DNA of 64,000 bases from NCBI GenBank assembly GCA_001466705.2, contig LATX02000186.1:558001-622000 (forward strand), given 5' to 3'. This document shows, in pieces, positions 10,923-23,084 of the stretch. Position numbers and translations under genes: made by a program. Under the pieces are notes generated by a model. The model had not been told where the DNA came from. It searched no databases and saw nothing but the letters and a program-made list of their open reading frames with translations. Position 1 is the first letter of the stretch, and each line of letters starts with the position of its first letter. The DNA comes from Moniliophthora roreri. Lineage: Eukaryota > Basidiomycota > Agaricomycetes > Agaricales > Marasmiaceae.

Positions 10923-13036
10923 TCAAGGCCAGTCTTCTTTCGCCATCTTCAGAATCTCTGGAACTTCAGGGAAGCGGGGCCGGCTTGAAACTGAAAATTT
11001 CGGAGCTCGACTGTGCACATATCAGGAGATAGCTTTCTGTGCAACGCAATATCATCTTTACCTGACGATGCTAGACCCCTCGTCTGTACTGGGTACTATT
11101 TCTTTTCCTTGAGCATCTTTGATAGGTTCAAGATGCATCGCCCAAAGCACAATTGCAAAAGTAAATAATGCGTTAGTTGCTAGATGTCTGCCTGGGCAGA
11201 TCCTATTGCTTTCATCAGTCGAGGGCGTGAATAAGATCCACAGATGCACACCTGCGTCCAAAGCCAAAACTATAGTGTCCCTCGTCCTTAGTGTCGGGTG
11301 GCGATTCCTTATGTGTGCCGTTCTCGTTCAAGAATCGCTCAGGTTTGAATTCATCTGGATTCGGACCATATGTTTCTACGTCATGATTCATTGCCCTGAA
11401 ACTCACAACGTTAGCAACACGATGAAGCGGCTACTAAGTCTCACAATATGTTGGAAATGACTATAGAACCTTTCGGGATGTAGTATCCTTCGTAAATGTC
11501 GTCCTGGTGCGCAATTAGCTAATTTCGAACTACAAGCACCCAATTCCGTCATTACCTCGAGCGACGCGTGAAAAACACCCATGGGAGCAGCAGGCCGCCA
11601 CCGTATTACCTGTCATCGGACATCATGACCTTCAACGAGATGAAAATCTGCCTTTCCGTACCTCTTTGACCACTGCACGCATGTATGGAAGATTCTCCAT
11701 GTCATCCAAGGTAGGAACTCTTGACCTCCCAATGACACGGTCAAGTTCCTCTTGAACTTTACGTTGAGCTTCGGGGAAGGCGACCATTGCAAGGATCATC
11801 CACCCCAGAGCAGTCATCGTCTAAAGAGCGGATGTTAACACTTTACCACCAGGTACTCGAGTCGTATGTCAAACCGTGTCGATTCCTGCTAGACTGATTT
11901 GTACGGTGAGTGTACGACAGCGAGTTATGCGCAGATTACAGACAAGACAATTGATGCCAACCAGGCAGATTCAACGTCACTCAAGTGGTGTCGTTCATGA
12001 CTTTCGACAATCATGGAGCAGAAGCTTGTTCCCATCTCCTGCCCCTGGAGCTGGAACTCAAAAATTAGGCTGACGTCCTGAAATTACAAATACAGAGGCA
12101 TACCACTGCCTCCTTGATAGGAAGAAAGTAGCTCAAAAACCTCTCCTCGTTGACACGCTTCAGTTCCTTGGCTTCTCGTTTCCATTTTGCCAGAAAGCCC
12201 GGAACATGTTCAAGAATCGGAATGTGGTTTGCGAGATACCTGCCGGGTAAAGTGCACTCGCTTGTGATATCAATGAATTCCATGAGGTACTCGAGGGCAT
12301 TGCCTTGGGACGGATTATTATATATCAAAGACGCAACCTCATATGAGGTGAATCTGGGCACAAAACAATGGATTGAACTTCTGAACGAGCTGCGAGGAAA
12401 TATGATCACTTTACCTGCTAATGTGGTCCTCATAATTTTGTGGACTATCTAACATATCTGTTGCAAGCTGAATACTCTCACGCATTTGGATCGGGTAGTA
12501 GCGGACGCTAGCCCTAATGTTCAAGGCTTCGTGCGCAGCGCGACGCATGGAACGCCATCTGCAAAGTACAGGTCAATGCTGCCAGTCCTTCATTAGGACA
12601 AAGGAGGCTCACTGTGACCCAGGATTCATGAAAATGACGCTCAGCCCGCCCGTCATGTATTCCATGACAACCATTCGGATTCGCTGAGAGTAGTTGGCTG
12701 CACGGCGATCGAGCAGATCACCAGCAACCTTGGCGGTATTCAGCAAGATAACGTCTTGATTGAATAGCCGAAAGTGTACGATGTCACCTTGATAACCAGA
12801 GTAAGATCAACGAATTAGTCTGGGTTTTTCGAGATGCGAAACCCCTACTTACCATGTTTCTTGTGCCATTCGACGAAAGTACGCCATGGTCTTTTGGGAT
12901 CCAGCTGGAAGATGTTGCCCACTAACGGATAGCCCTTAGGACCAGGGGGTAATTTCGCCGCGCTTTTGGTGTTAAGATAGATGAGCCAAGCGCAGAATGC
13001 TGCTATGAGCGAGCAATAGCTGAAAGACGAAAGCAT
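10923..13036 (-). CDS. Cytochrome P450 monooxygenase, copy 2 (intact)
   Basis: Same 12-exon plan as copy 1: 13036-12853, 12787-12613, 12558-12415, 12353-12104, 12050-11944, 11893-11875, 11820-11662, 11609-11556, 11503-11445, 11395-11252, 11202-11062, 11010-10923. They splice to 507 aa with no stop. Signal anchor MLSSFSYCSLIAAFCAWLIY, hinge LPPGPKGYPLVGN. The I-helix motif is AGIDTMTALGWM, with Asp where the other copies have Glu; both are usual at this site. ExxR is EVIR; heme loop FGFGRRICPG with Cys about residue 434. It shares with copy 1 a one-codon deletion in exon 11 relative to copies 3 and 4, so 1 and 2 are sisters. It lies head-to-tail with the M35 gene upstream. Substrate unknown. 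Confidence 0.92.
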
Positions 13037-14488
13037 GATGGTGAATGATGATGAGGGAAGTTTTGAAAATGTCCTATACACGGAGCAGTGGAGAACGCGG
13101 AAAGTCCTATGTCATTGTCAGCTGCGCACATCCTGCTACTTCTGTGATAAAGAATTGGGAAAAATTTCTCTGGATTCCGAGAAAGGGCAAGAAGCTCTTG
13201 ATCCCTTGGGGACACGGCACAAAATTTTGAAAATCGTGTGAGAAAATCCGTTATTTGACCTTGAACTTCTCGGCAACGGTATTAGCTCCGACATCCAGCG
13301 TGGCAGCCTACAAGGGGCAATGTTCCTGTTGTTTGACAGTTCTGCATCCGAGTAAAGTCTATTCAATTGGAATCGTCAAGTCGTCGACTGAACCGACCTT
13401 TCCCCCAGTCAATTCATCATTATAACTCATGAACACGCTATGCGGCCGTGACAATGCCTTAATCGGACCCCTAGAACCACCTAGAAACATGACTCAGTTT
13501 ATAGTACTGGCCGGACGAATATCATTTTTGATATCATTCATCCCTATGTCCAACTTCTTTACCATTCGATACTCATACACTCGCATATTTTCTTAGTACA
13601 ATCAAATATGTGTTTTAGAGCGCCCGAATACATCCAATGATACGTTAAGCATAGACACTACAGTCTGCGAAATTCATATTCTTTTCGACCAAGAGCCCCA
13701 GATCCTCCCGGAGCCTCTGATTAAACACAATACTCGAGTGACCGCGTTTTGAAGCCAGAAGAGAAATATAAACTAGCTTTTGAGTACTTTGAGTAGGGAA
13801 CACGGCCGCGGCACAAGATTTTGAAAACCGTGTGAGAAAATCGTTATTTTGACCTTGAACTTCTCGGCAACGGTAAGCTAGTGACACTACTTTCGTGCCG
13901 TTTTTTGTATGGTGAGGGTCCGAGCAATACTTAGTCCACCTCGTGCAAAAGGTAAGTAATAGAATCACTGCCTATAAATAAGTTGGACGAGACTCGCTGC
14001 ACACCCTCTCATTCGTTCCGAAACGTAAACCTCTTTATTCCATTCGCTTTTGAACATATCTCCTGTCCCCGCACAATATATCGTCTGCTTGCAGCACCAC
14101 CGATGTCCAGATGCCGAACTCGTTCAATGTCAGGTTTAGCCAGATGCAAATGAGGACTTTGGGAGACTCCGAAGAATTTTATTGTCGAGCGGCTGGATTC
14201 GCGTTCGTGGTGGTAGCGATGGTAGTGGTGCTTGCAAATACGCGACGCGGCTCCTGATCCGAGTCATCACCTCCACTCTATCTCGGCTTCACATCCTCGA
14301 CTCAAAAAAAGTCCTCTGTTCAAGTTGACATTTGGTTTTGTTGCTGCACCACAACTGCTCAGACAATTCAAAGCCGGAGAACAACAACTACCGGCTGCCT
14401 CATGCGAAGACAATAATCAGACTAACGGCTATAGAGTTATACTTTGTGACGGCACCGTGTACATAATGGCCTAGGGCCAGTCTTCCTT
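13037..14488. other. Rearranged spacer between P450-2 and M35
   Basis: Corresponds to the 7072-7739 spacer of unit 1, but longer. It contains a direct repeat of about 65-70 bp (13211-13281 and 13807-13875, sharing gaccttgaacttctcggcaa). Between the repeats, 13287-13358 matches unit 1 (7171-7240) in the opposite orientation. Homology in the normal orientation resumes near 13880 (gtaagtaatagaatcactgc, also at 7352). No gene seen. Confidence 0.7.
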
Positions 14489-15966
14489 TCAAAACAGTTT
14501 GGATCCTTCAACATTGAGTTCTAAGATATACCTCCGTTCCGAAGCACTAGTCCAAAGATCAACCTTGTAAGTCTAAATGGAAGGATTTGGGAACAAACTC
14601 ACATTGTATGTGTCGGCGTTGCTCCTCTGATCTCCGTCAAAGTCCAATGCCCGCGAATTAGGACAGCCATAAACCCAGTCGTCTAATGCAGCCGTGATGT
14701 GCATGAGCTGGCGTCGACGGAATGATTAAACAGACGATCCCGTACTGGCAGAAGGAAAATGCTACACGTACCTCATGCAGCGTTGTTCCACCACGGAGCG
14801 CCCTTTCATCTACAGTAGTGCTTCCGTCACACAGCTGTTGAAGGGGTAAATATTTAAAAAACGGGGGGCAGGCGAACATCTCGTAGAGAGGGCGCTGTCA
14901 GTAAGAAGGAACGACATACGGAACACAGTAGTGCTTACATCCGCTCGGGGAAAGGTTTTTGAATACGCAATAATGTTCCCGCTGCTTCCACAAAAGATCG
15001 CTTGGCCTTCACAATTCAAACTCCATTTCATGAGACCGGATTCCACCGCATAGAACGGGGCTTACGTTATCGTAGGCCCACCAGTATCCTCCTCAATCAC
15101 ATACCGAAGATTGCGTAGGATCCTCGCTGGATCGTTCGTACTGAAATACGCTTGGTATAGGTCGTCGCTGGCTCCATTTGCGATGATGTAGTTGTACGAG
15201 AGTTGGGCGAGGGCCATCGCTTCAGGGTAGCTAGATATCGACGTTAGATGCTGCCGGAGTGATCTCTAGAAGAGTAGGTACCCACCTAGCATCCATAAAA
15301 GCCTTCTTCACCGGATCTGTGCATATTGATATGGGTTCTCTCGGGGTGAGAGATTCCAAGTGAGGGATTTCTCCAGTAATTGCGACGTCGAATGAAGGAG
15401 TCTGATTCCTCCGAGACCCTTTTGAAGTCGGAAGCACAGTGACTTGAGGTTCGGGTGCGATGGGCTCGAAAGAGAAAGTTCCGGCTCCGGCTGATGCAAA
15501 GTCAAAAAGAGATCCTACTATAGTGGCGTTAGTAGAGATGAGATACTGGAGGTCAAAGCATGATACCTTCATGAACTACAGAGACAGTGTCCCCGTTGTT
15601 GATAGTAATGTACGCGTTTTCATCGATTTGTAGTGCAACCTGGGGGCTATGTCAACTCGTGCTTGAAGTTAGAGTCAAAAAGGTGGCGCCCACCTTGATA
15701 CCGATAAATCCAACCTCGCTCCCGTTCTTCCCAACCCTCCAAGATCGTGTAGGTAATATATCCAGAACATTGTTATAACGCAATACGCGAACTGGTTCGG
15801 CACCGTTGTTGGTCACGTCGACTGTGAGCTTGAGATCGGCAATGGATGAGCCTGAGATGGAATTAGGTCCATTCACTTTAATGGTGAGGCCATCAGTACG
15901 TTGAAAAGGTGTGGCATGAGTGCTAGTAGCGAGGGAAACAGCTGAGAGCAATCGTGTCAACTTCAT
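14489..15966 (-). CDS. M35 (deuterolysin/peptidyl-Lys type) zinc metalloprotease
   Basis: Secreted aspzincin protease. Eight exons: 15966-15694, 15639-15567, 15517-15286, 15230-15066, 15020-14939, 14879-14772, 14707-14603, 14563-14489; 370 aa, no stop. Signal peptide about residues 1-18 (MKLTRLLSAVSLATSTHA). The N-terminal prodomain has the family pattern LTIKVNGPNSISG..IADLKLTVDVTNNGAEPVRVL. The catalytic domain includes YPEAMALAQLSYNYI then ANGASDDLYQAYF. The zinc motif HELMH (310-314) is split by an intron after HE. The third ligand is in D-W-V-Y-G (Asp 321), where the usual GTxxDxxYG has Ala-Ala in place of Gly-Thr. The last exon (VDLWTSASERRYILEL) does not resemble the usual Cys-ending tail, so it may be mis-spliced. 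All catalytic residues are present. Its broken twin lies in unit 1. Confidence 0.88.
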
Positions 15967-16551
15967 AATTCGAAAGTGGGCCCTGAGGACGACAGGATAT
16001 CCAGTAAAGCTTTATGAGATTTGCGGGCTGGGCCACGGATTGAATGGCCAGGTACAGTCCTACCCATAGTCGACAGCTCGAGATATGTATGACCAACGCC
16101 AAGGCCGGAGCTAGACGTCGAGGAAGGAGTACATATGGTTCAGCGCTGATGGACCTCGAAAAGCGTTTCAGCCTTCGTGGACGCTCAAGGGTAAATAATA
16201 CAGTCTCAGGGGACAAGGACACATTTGTCTTCTATCGCAACGTCACATCAGGCCACAGAACCAAGGGGTAGTACTGTTATTCGACTCGAAGACAAGACCG
16301 ATTTGAATCGCAGGTGCGCTTTCTCAACGAATGATGGAAAGTAAACCATGAGACCCGGAGGATTGCTTGAGAAGCTGAACGGGTGATCGTTTGGGTGGTG
16401 GTGCAAGGGAAGCGAGACCGAGAATGGACCGGATCCGACTGAGGTCATGGGCGAGTATGAAATCAAAATCATGCGGTCGCTACAAACAGCGCGACGCGAC
16501 TTTGACCTCAACCTTCATCAACCATCACCTCAGCTCAAAGATCCTCGCACC
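15967..16551. promoter_or_regulatory. Divergent promoter region between M35 and the CstF2-like gene
   Basis: 585 bp separate two genes transcribed outward, so both promoters must lie here. Short open frames in this stretch look random. I cannot point to a specific factor-binding site. Confidence 0.5.
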
Positions 16552-17502
16552 ATGTCGGCTCAAGAGAATCAAAATTCAGTGAATCAGCTGGTCGAACTAA
16601 TTCTTCAGCTCAAAGTAAGTCGTCGTTTGGACCCATTACCGCCCATTGCTCAGACGATCCAAAGCTAGAAAACGACACCTGCAGCTGCAAGACAGATCCT
16701 CAACAGTCAACCACAAATAGCCTATGCGGTTATGGAACTCTTAGTTAATATGAACGCTATCAACGTCGAGGTCTTCCAGGTGCGCCTCACTTTTCTTGAA
16801 AACTCGTGAACCGAGTTCTCATGACACATTTGTAGAAAACGTTAACCGCCTTCGCACAATCGCAGGCTGCTCCCGGGCCATCACAACCTCCAGCTCCAAC
16901 ACCCCAACCTGCAATACCACCACATATGCAACCGCCGACCCAACCGTACTATAACCGTACCTCGACGCCTCCAACCTCTACCCCAACACCTCCTGTTGCT
17001 GCTCAACCACCGAATCCTTACTCTAATGGATACCAGAACTCCCAGTCATATGGGTACAACGTACCGTCAGCGTACAACCAAGGTGGATATGGACAGGGAT
17101 ACGGCGGACCAGGAGGTTATCCAGGCTACCCGCCACCACCTCAAGCCTCATATGGTGCACCGACACCAGCACCAGCACCAGCGCCAGCGCCAACGCCAAC
17201 GCCACAACAGCCACACCATCAACAATCTGTATTATCACAGGTCAACTCGGCTATACTGGCAGCGATCCCAGAGGAACAAAAGGTGCGGTTGACCGAACTA
17301 TGCAAGTATAACATCAGCTAATCAATCCTCTTTGTTACTGTCAGGCTATGGTAGTCCACGTTCTGTCGATGACGCCGGAGATGATCAACCAACTCTCGCC
17401 TCAGGATCGGGCAAATATTATGCAGTTGGTGCGTGTCATATGGGTACCCTTTGAGTGTATGCTGATTTCATTCTATAGAGAGCGACACTCGGCTTACAAT
17501 AA
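16552..17502 (+). CDS. CstF2-type hinge/C-terminal domain protein (mRNA 3'-end processing)
   Basis: Five exons: 16552-16614, 16669-16779, 16836-17282, 17345-17428, 17479-17502; 242 aa. The N-terminus SVNQLVELILQLKKTTPAAA then RQILNSQPQIAYAVMELLV fits the CSTF2 hinge domain, which binds CstF77/symplekin partners in known homologues. Residues about 60-180 are a Pro/Gln/Tyr/Gly-rich linker with an (AP)n run. The C-terminus IPEEQKAMVVHVLSMTPEMI then NQLSPQDRANIMQLRATLGL is the CSTF_C three-helix domain. No RRM is encoded, unlike full CstF64/Rna15, so it is either a short paralogue or lacks an upstream RRM exon; the ATG at 16552 is a natural start. Role in nuclear cleavage/polyadenylation is inferred from the domains. 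Confidence 0.85.
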
Positions 17503-18442
17503 CCTCGCTGTTTGTGTACTATCATTACTCCATGTCTATTGTATCCCGAAAGTCACTGCGCTGCGTGACCCTTCCTCAATGATGGTTCTTATCTCAGTAC
17601 GTCGCGACTTGTTTGCACCAACACCACCCAAGGGTACTTGTACCTGGGCTCAATGCTTGGATGCGAGCAAAATTTTTCGTCTGATTGATCTCCTACCACC
17701 ACATCACAACGTCGTTGGATCAGGATTGTCTATCGTGAACGACGATATAGTCAGCTCCATACTCTCGTGGTCCGGCAGTGGCAAAAGTCATCGTGCTCGG
17801 TCAATCCTTCATGAGACTCCCCAAAACGGCTGAATTCGAGGCTGTTTACGGTGCTTGACGCATTTCCCAGGCGCTTACTCGCCCGTCGACATTTACTGTT
17901 GATAAAGGCTCGTTAATGAAACCCCGAGCTATTGACTAGCCAACTTTATTATAGGTCCCTCCTTGATAATGGAGGTAGGATATACTATGACGATGCCATG
18001 TCGATAAAGTCAACTGCAGCTCATAAGCTATATTATTGGCACGAGATGTATTGACGTCCAAGCAGCCATGCACTCATATCTGTGTGGCTTTTACCTTACT
18101 TATATCTATACGCGGCGCCCACACGAATCAATGCGGGAACAACAGAAAGCTGACCTCTTACCAACTCTCCGGTATACGCTCATTCGATATGATCTATCCT
18201 CTACCTGATTTATATGTACAAAACTACTACGCGGTTCGCTTTGCGTCGATGGCTAGCGCGCTATGCATCATGATAATAGGAAAACGCCACCATAGCCATT
18301 CGTTCAATTCAAGCCGACGCCCTTTTTTGCACCCTTTATTCACTTGAGCTAATGCCCTTATTACCAAAATACATCTAATAGAGTATCATTAAACCCGAGT
18401 TCCCAAATCCCAGAAGCATAAAAGACGCATATATATATAACA
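17503..18442. other. Convergent 3' intergenic region
   Basis: Lies between the ends of the CstF2-like gene and the coiled-coil gene. It holds 3' UTR-like AT-rich sequence, including a short TA run near 18430. No gene or repeat element was recognised. Confidence 0.5.
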
Positions 18443-19610
18443 CTACTGCTCACCAAATGGTGGCCTGCGTCCAGCAATACTCATCCGTCTCGTCGATGGG
18501 TGAAGTATCACCTTAATTCCACCAAAAAATTTGAAACTATGACATGCGTCAGCACATCTTCAACAACAAAACAATGAGGGAAAGAGAGAAACTCACTCTG
18601 TCGTCTCGGGACCTCTAGCATCCCTCACACTTGACGGATGCCGTATACCGTTTGTAGCCTCCCCAGGGGTACTGACTGGTACATTCACGTTGGGTGAAGA
18701 CACTTTGAGCGTGTTCGCTAGAGTGAATGCTGCATCAATACGTGTTACGTTAGTTGAAAGCCAGATTCGCAGAAGCCACGTATGAACACTTACGACGCGA
18801 CCGTTCATCAACAGAATCCAGCCTGGACAGCTCGAGTCGACTCGGTGCGACGAGCGTAGCTTTATCCTCTTGAACGTAGAAACAAAAGTCGCTCGTAAAG
18901 GCTTGGAGCATGTCTCGTGGAGCCGTAGCCCTAGAGGTACTCTTGGAGGATCGTCTGCGGGATGAAGAGGACGAGGGAGATGTTGAGAAGGTGGTGGATA
19001 TGGGCATTAATTTGGAGAGGTCTTCAGTCCTCGGCTTGAGATGGCTCAAGTGAAGTTTGGGCCGGCGGCGAGAAGGCTTTAGCCCAGATACCGACAATGC
19101 GGGAGTCTCTACAGCTGCTACCGCCTCTGGGGGTGCGGGTTCTGGCTCTAGTTTATCGTTCGAGCTGATGGACCGAACTAGAGGCTCGATGCCCCTTCTC
19201 AACTCCCGAATCTGTTTCTCCATTCTATCGCATCGGACATGGATATCTTGGCAGAGCTCGACCAGGTTTCGCAAGTCGTTGATTTCTTCTTCTAGCTTGC
19301 GTTGGGTTTTCGTCCATCCGAGGTTTTCGGAGATAATCTGATTCTGAAAGGCTTCTGAAACTGAGGTGGATGGCGTTGAACTGGAAGATGGAGTGAGTGT
19401 GCAGGATTCGTCTTTGCAATCTTGGGGAGCGGGAATTAGATAAGATGGGTGCGCTAAGAGAAAGAAGTTTATAATCACTGGGGTATACTCAGTATGCAAT
19501 CATTGGCATCATTAGAGTTTTGAATACGCACCAACGACAACGCAGACAATAAGAACAAGGAGAAATTCAGACGCCAGTACCATTTCCCCTTCCGACAGTA
19601 TCAACTCCAT
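18443..19610 (-). CDS. Single-pass membrane coiled-coil protein, function unknown
   Basis: Four exons: 19610-19532, 19477-18794, 18729-18597, 18536-18443; 329 aa. A transmembrane segment near the N-terminus (FLLVLIVCVVVVIINFFLLA) is followed by a short Ser/Thr stretch and a probable coiled coil (TKTQRKLEEEINDLRNLVEL and DRMEKQIRELRRGIEPL, about residues 75-125). A basic Ser/Arg region comes next, then DMLQAFTSDFCFYVQEDKAT. The tail is RRMSIAGRRPPFGEQ. I do not recognise the family. The consistent splice phases and the clean stop support the model. A signal-anchor topology with a cytosolic coiled coil is inference. Confidence 0.7.
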
Positions 19611-20958
19611 GGCAGACAATTGAATGGCTAGCGGACAAGGGGTCAAGCTTCAACTTGCAATATCTAAAGGAAGAACCATTTGAATGGTTTTGTACTTGCA
19701 TAGGAGCTCGCGAGGATTCCGTTAGGGGTTTGAGTGAGTGTTCGCGACCTGGGCTAGACAATCAGAAACATGGTTTGCGATGAGATCGATTGGTCAAGAG
19801 TGGGTGGTGAAGGATCGTGGCAGACCGTTAGCAAGCAGTGCATGTGGTCGAGACTCGAGTGGAGGAGCTGAGACTGACAGAAGACCGATCCTTGGTCAAC
19901 CGGTCAAGCTCTAGATCGTGTCAGTTGTCTCCGATGCCCTTGCGCTCACGACGCATGAATCGTAGTCATAGGAGACAGTGAAATAAACACAGATTTGTAT
20001 TTCCACAGTATTCGCCCACAGCCACGATTTTCGATCCGAATCTTGCTCTGTCTTTATGGGACTTTAGAAAGGGTTCAATATCTCTGCCAGTACAGGTAGA
20101 AATACTCGCAAAAATGTAACTTACAAAAATGACAAAAACGATACTGACATCGTGGACGGTAAGAATTGGTGGCCACGTGGAAATAAGGTACCTGTAACCT
20201 TACCGGGAGCAAAGGCGGGAGGCAAAACCTGACACTCCTGCATCTCGAGGCCCGGGACGTTCCATGAGGCCTCAAGTCATCCCATGTCTTTGCTATTGGC
20301 TGGCTTTTCGTGCATCAAATAGGTGCTTGACTTCGTCTCGATGGGCTTTTTTTCCGACAACTCATTTGCCCCGACTTACGTATTTGGCCTCCAGCTAGGC
20401 ATGGAATTGGATAGGACAAGCTTCTTCGACGAGCTGAAGGAAAGGAAGCGAAGGTGAAGACTGTCTTATCAGAGACAACATCCGACATATCAAACGTTTG
20501 CCGGAGGTTGGCTGGGAAGAGCTCGGTGGCCTACCCTACCCTGACATGCCTGACAGGTGGTCTTCTTTGACGTTTCGCGATCCTGTTCTATCTGGATTTC
20601 TCGCCGGCAGTGAATTTGTTACTCACACCCGTGCTTATTTCGGTTCCCTGTTGGCGTACCTTTTGATTCCTCAACCTTTTCAGCGCATGTTTGGGCCCTC
20701 AAGTTTTAAGAATCATGTTAAGATGCTCTTGCTGCTACGCATTATTTCGTAGTTCCGTACCGAAGCACCCGTAGCGACTGACACCTTCAATGCAAAGACA
20801 AAAGGCGACAACGTCATCAAACTTCTGCTCCACGAATCGTATCTGACAGTCGTGAGACGTTGAAGGCTTGGTATAAAGCTTGCAAGTTTCGAGATGCAGA
20901 AGATGTCATTTTCCCTGTCTTTGGCAGCCACGAACAAACTGGCCTCGTCTCAGCCGCA
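19611..20958. other. Long intergenic region upstream of P450-3
   Basis: About 1.35 kb with divergent flanking genes, so it should include two promoters. Short open frames (for example 20498-20752) have no recognisable domain and are treated as chance. No element with inverted ends was noticed. Confidence 0.5.
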
Positions 20959-23084
20959 ATGCTCTCCACCACCGTTTCATCTCTCAGCTCTGCGCTGGTC
21001 GCACTCTGCGTTTGGCTCATCTACCTGAATTCTAAAAGACGGGGTAAATTGCCACCAGGTCCAAAGGGTTACCCGTTAGTAGGCAACATCTTCGAATTGG
21101 ACCTCAAGAGACCATGGCATACTTTCGTTGAATGGAAGAAGACCTATGGTGCGTGCCTCATATTGACTGTAAATTCATATCACTGACCCTTTAATTCTCC
21201 AGGCGACATTGTTCACTTCCGTCTTTTCAATCAAGACGTCATATTGCTGAACTCAGCCAAAGTTGCTGGAGACCTGCTTGATCGTCGCGCAGCCAATTAC
21301 TCCCAGCGATATCGGATGACTGTCACAGAATACTTGACGGGCGGTTTAGATATTGTGTTTATGAATCCTGGGTCGACGTGAGTCACTTCTTCCATAACGA
21401 ATAAACAACATGTGTACCTGAAATCTCTCAGATGGCGTTCCATGCGTCGCGCCGCACACGAGGCCTTGAACGTAAGGGCTAGTATGAGTTACTACCCGAT
21501 CCAGATGCATGAGGGTATTCGGCTTGCAATGAATATGTTGGATAGTCCAGAAAAGTATCAGGATCATACCAGCAAGTAAGATGTTGATACTTATCCTAAA
21601 CGGTTCACTCAATGACGAGCTGATCATCTTCAGATTCGCTTCGCAAGGAGTCGCATACGTGGTGTACAATGATCCATCTTGCGGCAATACTATAGAATTC
21701 GTCATGGAGTACATTGATATTATACTTAATTCAAGTTTACCGGGCAACTACTTGGCAAATCTTATTCCAAGTCTTAGACACGCTCCCGATTTCCTGGCCA
21801 AGTGGAAGCGAGAAGCCAAAGAAAGACATCGTGTCACCTCGGAGAAGTTTTTGAGCTATTTCCTCCCTATCAAGGAGGCGGTGGTACGTCTCCGTATCCT
21901 ATGCAGAACATTAAACTGATGTTGAAATATTTAGCTCCGGGGACAAGAGACGGGAACAAGCTTCTGCTCAATGCTTGTCGAAAGTCACGAGCGACATGGG
22001 CTGAACGATCTGGAATCTGCCTGGCTTGCAGCAATGGTTCTGTATGTAACCATTGTAATACTCGCTATCATCAGCTCATAGTCCCCTCTTCAGGCTAGCG
22101 GGAATCGAAACGGTTCGACTATAGCCCGATTATCTGCCATTAAAATACTGACAGGTAATTCGCTCTGTAGACGATGACTACCCTTGGCTGGATGATCCTC
22201 GCTATGATCACCTTCCCCGAGGTTCAGCGTAAAGCTCAAGAGGAACTTGACCGAGTTGTTGGGAGAACGAGGATTCCCACCTTGAACGATATGGAAAACC
22301 TACCTTACATGCGCGCATTAGTAAAAGAGGTAAGGGGAAACAGCCGTTCGGTTTCGTAACATGTTCTATATCCTAATTACAGGCACTGAGATGGCGACCT
22401 GCTCCGCCCATGGGTGTTTTTCACATGTCCCTCGAGGTAAGAATCAAAGTGCTAGTTCATCGTTTGAAGTCAGCTAAATGCTATGTTTTAGGACGACGTA
22501 TATGAAGGCTACCATATCTCGAAAGGATCTTTGGTCATACCCAACATACTGTGAATACTTGTTCCATTAGCAGACTTATCGCATGGCTGACGTTCTGCTA
22601 CTCAGAGCAATGAATCATGACATGATGACCTACGGTCCGAATCCTGATGAATTCAGACCTGAACGATTCTTAAATGATGACGGCACGCACAAAGAATCAC
22701 CGCCCGATACTAAGGATGAGGGACATTATACATTTGGCTTTGGTCACAGGTACTCGAAAGCATTCTCCTCCTCTCCGTATACTGTTGCTGATTAAAGCGA
22801 TAGGATCTGTCCCGGTAGGCATTTAGCGACGAACGCTTTATTCACATTTGCAATCGTCCTTTGGGCTATGCATCTTGAGCCTGGTAAAGATGCTCAAGGA
22901 AATGAAACGGTACTGAGTACAGATGACGAGACATCTGGGATCATCAGGTGAGGATGACATTTCATTTCAAGTTCTCCCTGACTGACACACACGCAGTCGA
23001 GCACCGAGTTATTCAATTTCGAGTAAACCTCGCTTTCCTGGGGCTTTGGAGATACTGAGGTCGGCGAAAGAAGACTGGCCTTAG
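20959..23084 (+). CDS. Cytochrome P450 monooxygenase, copy 3 (intact, FGFGHR heme loop)
   Basis: Twelve exons: 20959-21148, 21203-21377, 21432-21575, 21634-21883, 21935-22041, 22094-22112, 22171-22329, 22383-22436, 22492-22550, 22606-22749, 22804-22947, 22997-23084; 510 aa, no stop. Signal anchor LSSALVALCVWLIYLN, hinge LPPGPKGYPLVGN, I-helix AGIETTMTTLGWM, ExxR EALR then WRP. The heme loop reads FGFGHRICPG (Cys about 436): the Arg found two residues before Ile in the other three copies is His. That position often contacts a heme propionate, so activity may be altered. Exon lengths equal those of copy 4 exactly. Substrate unknown; tandem with copy 4. Confidence 0.92.

Noticed and set aside
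20498..20752. 84-residue frame upstream of P450-3
   Set aside because: No recognisable domain, no paralogue at the other P450 loci, and it overlaps the expected promoter.
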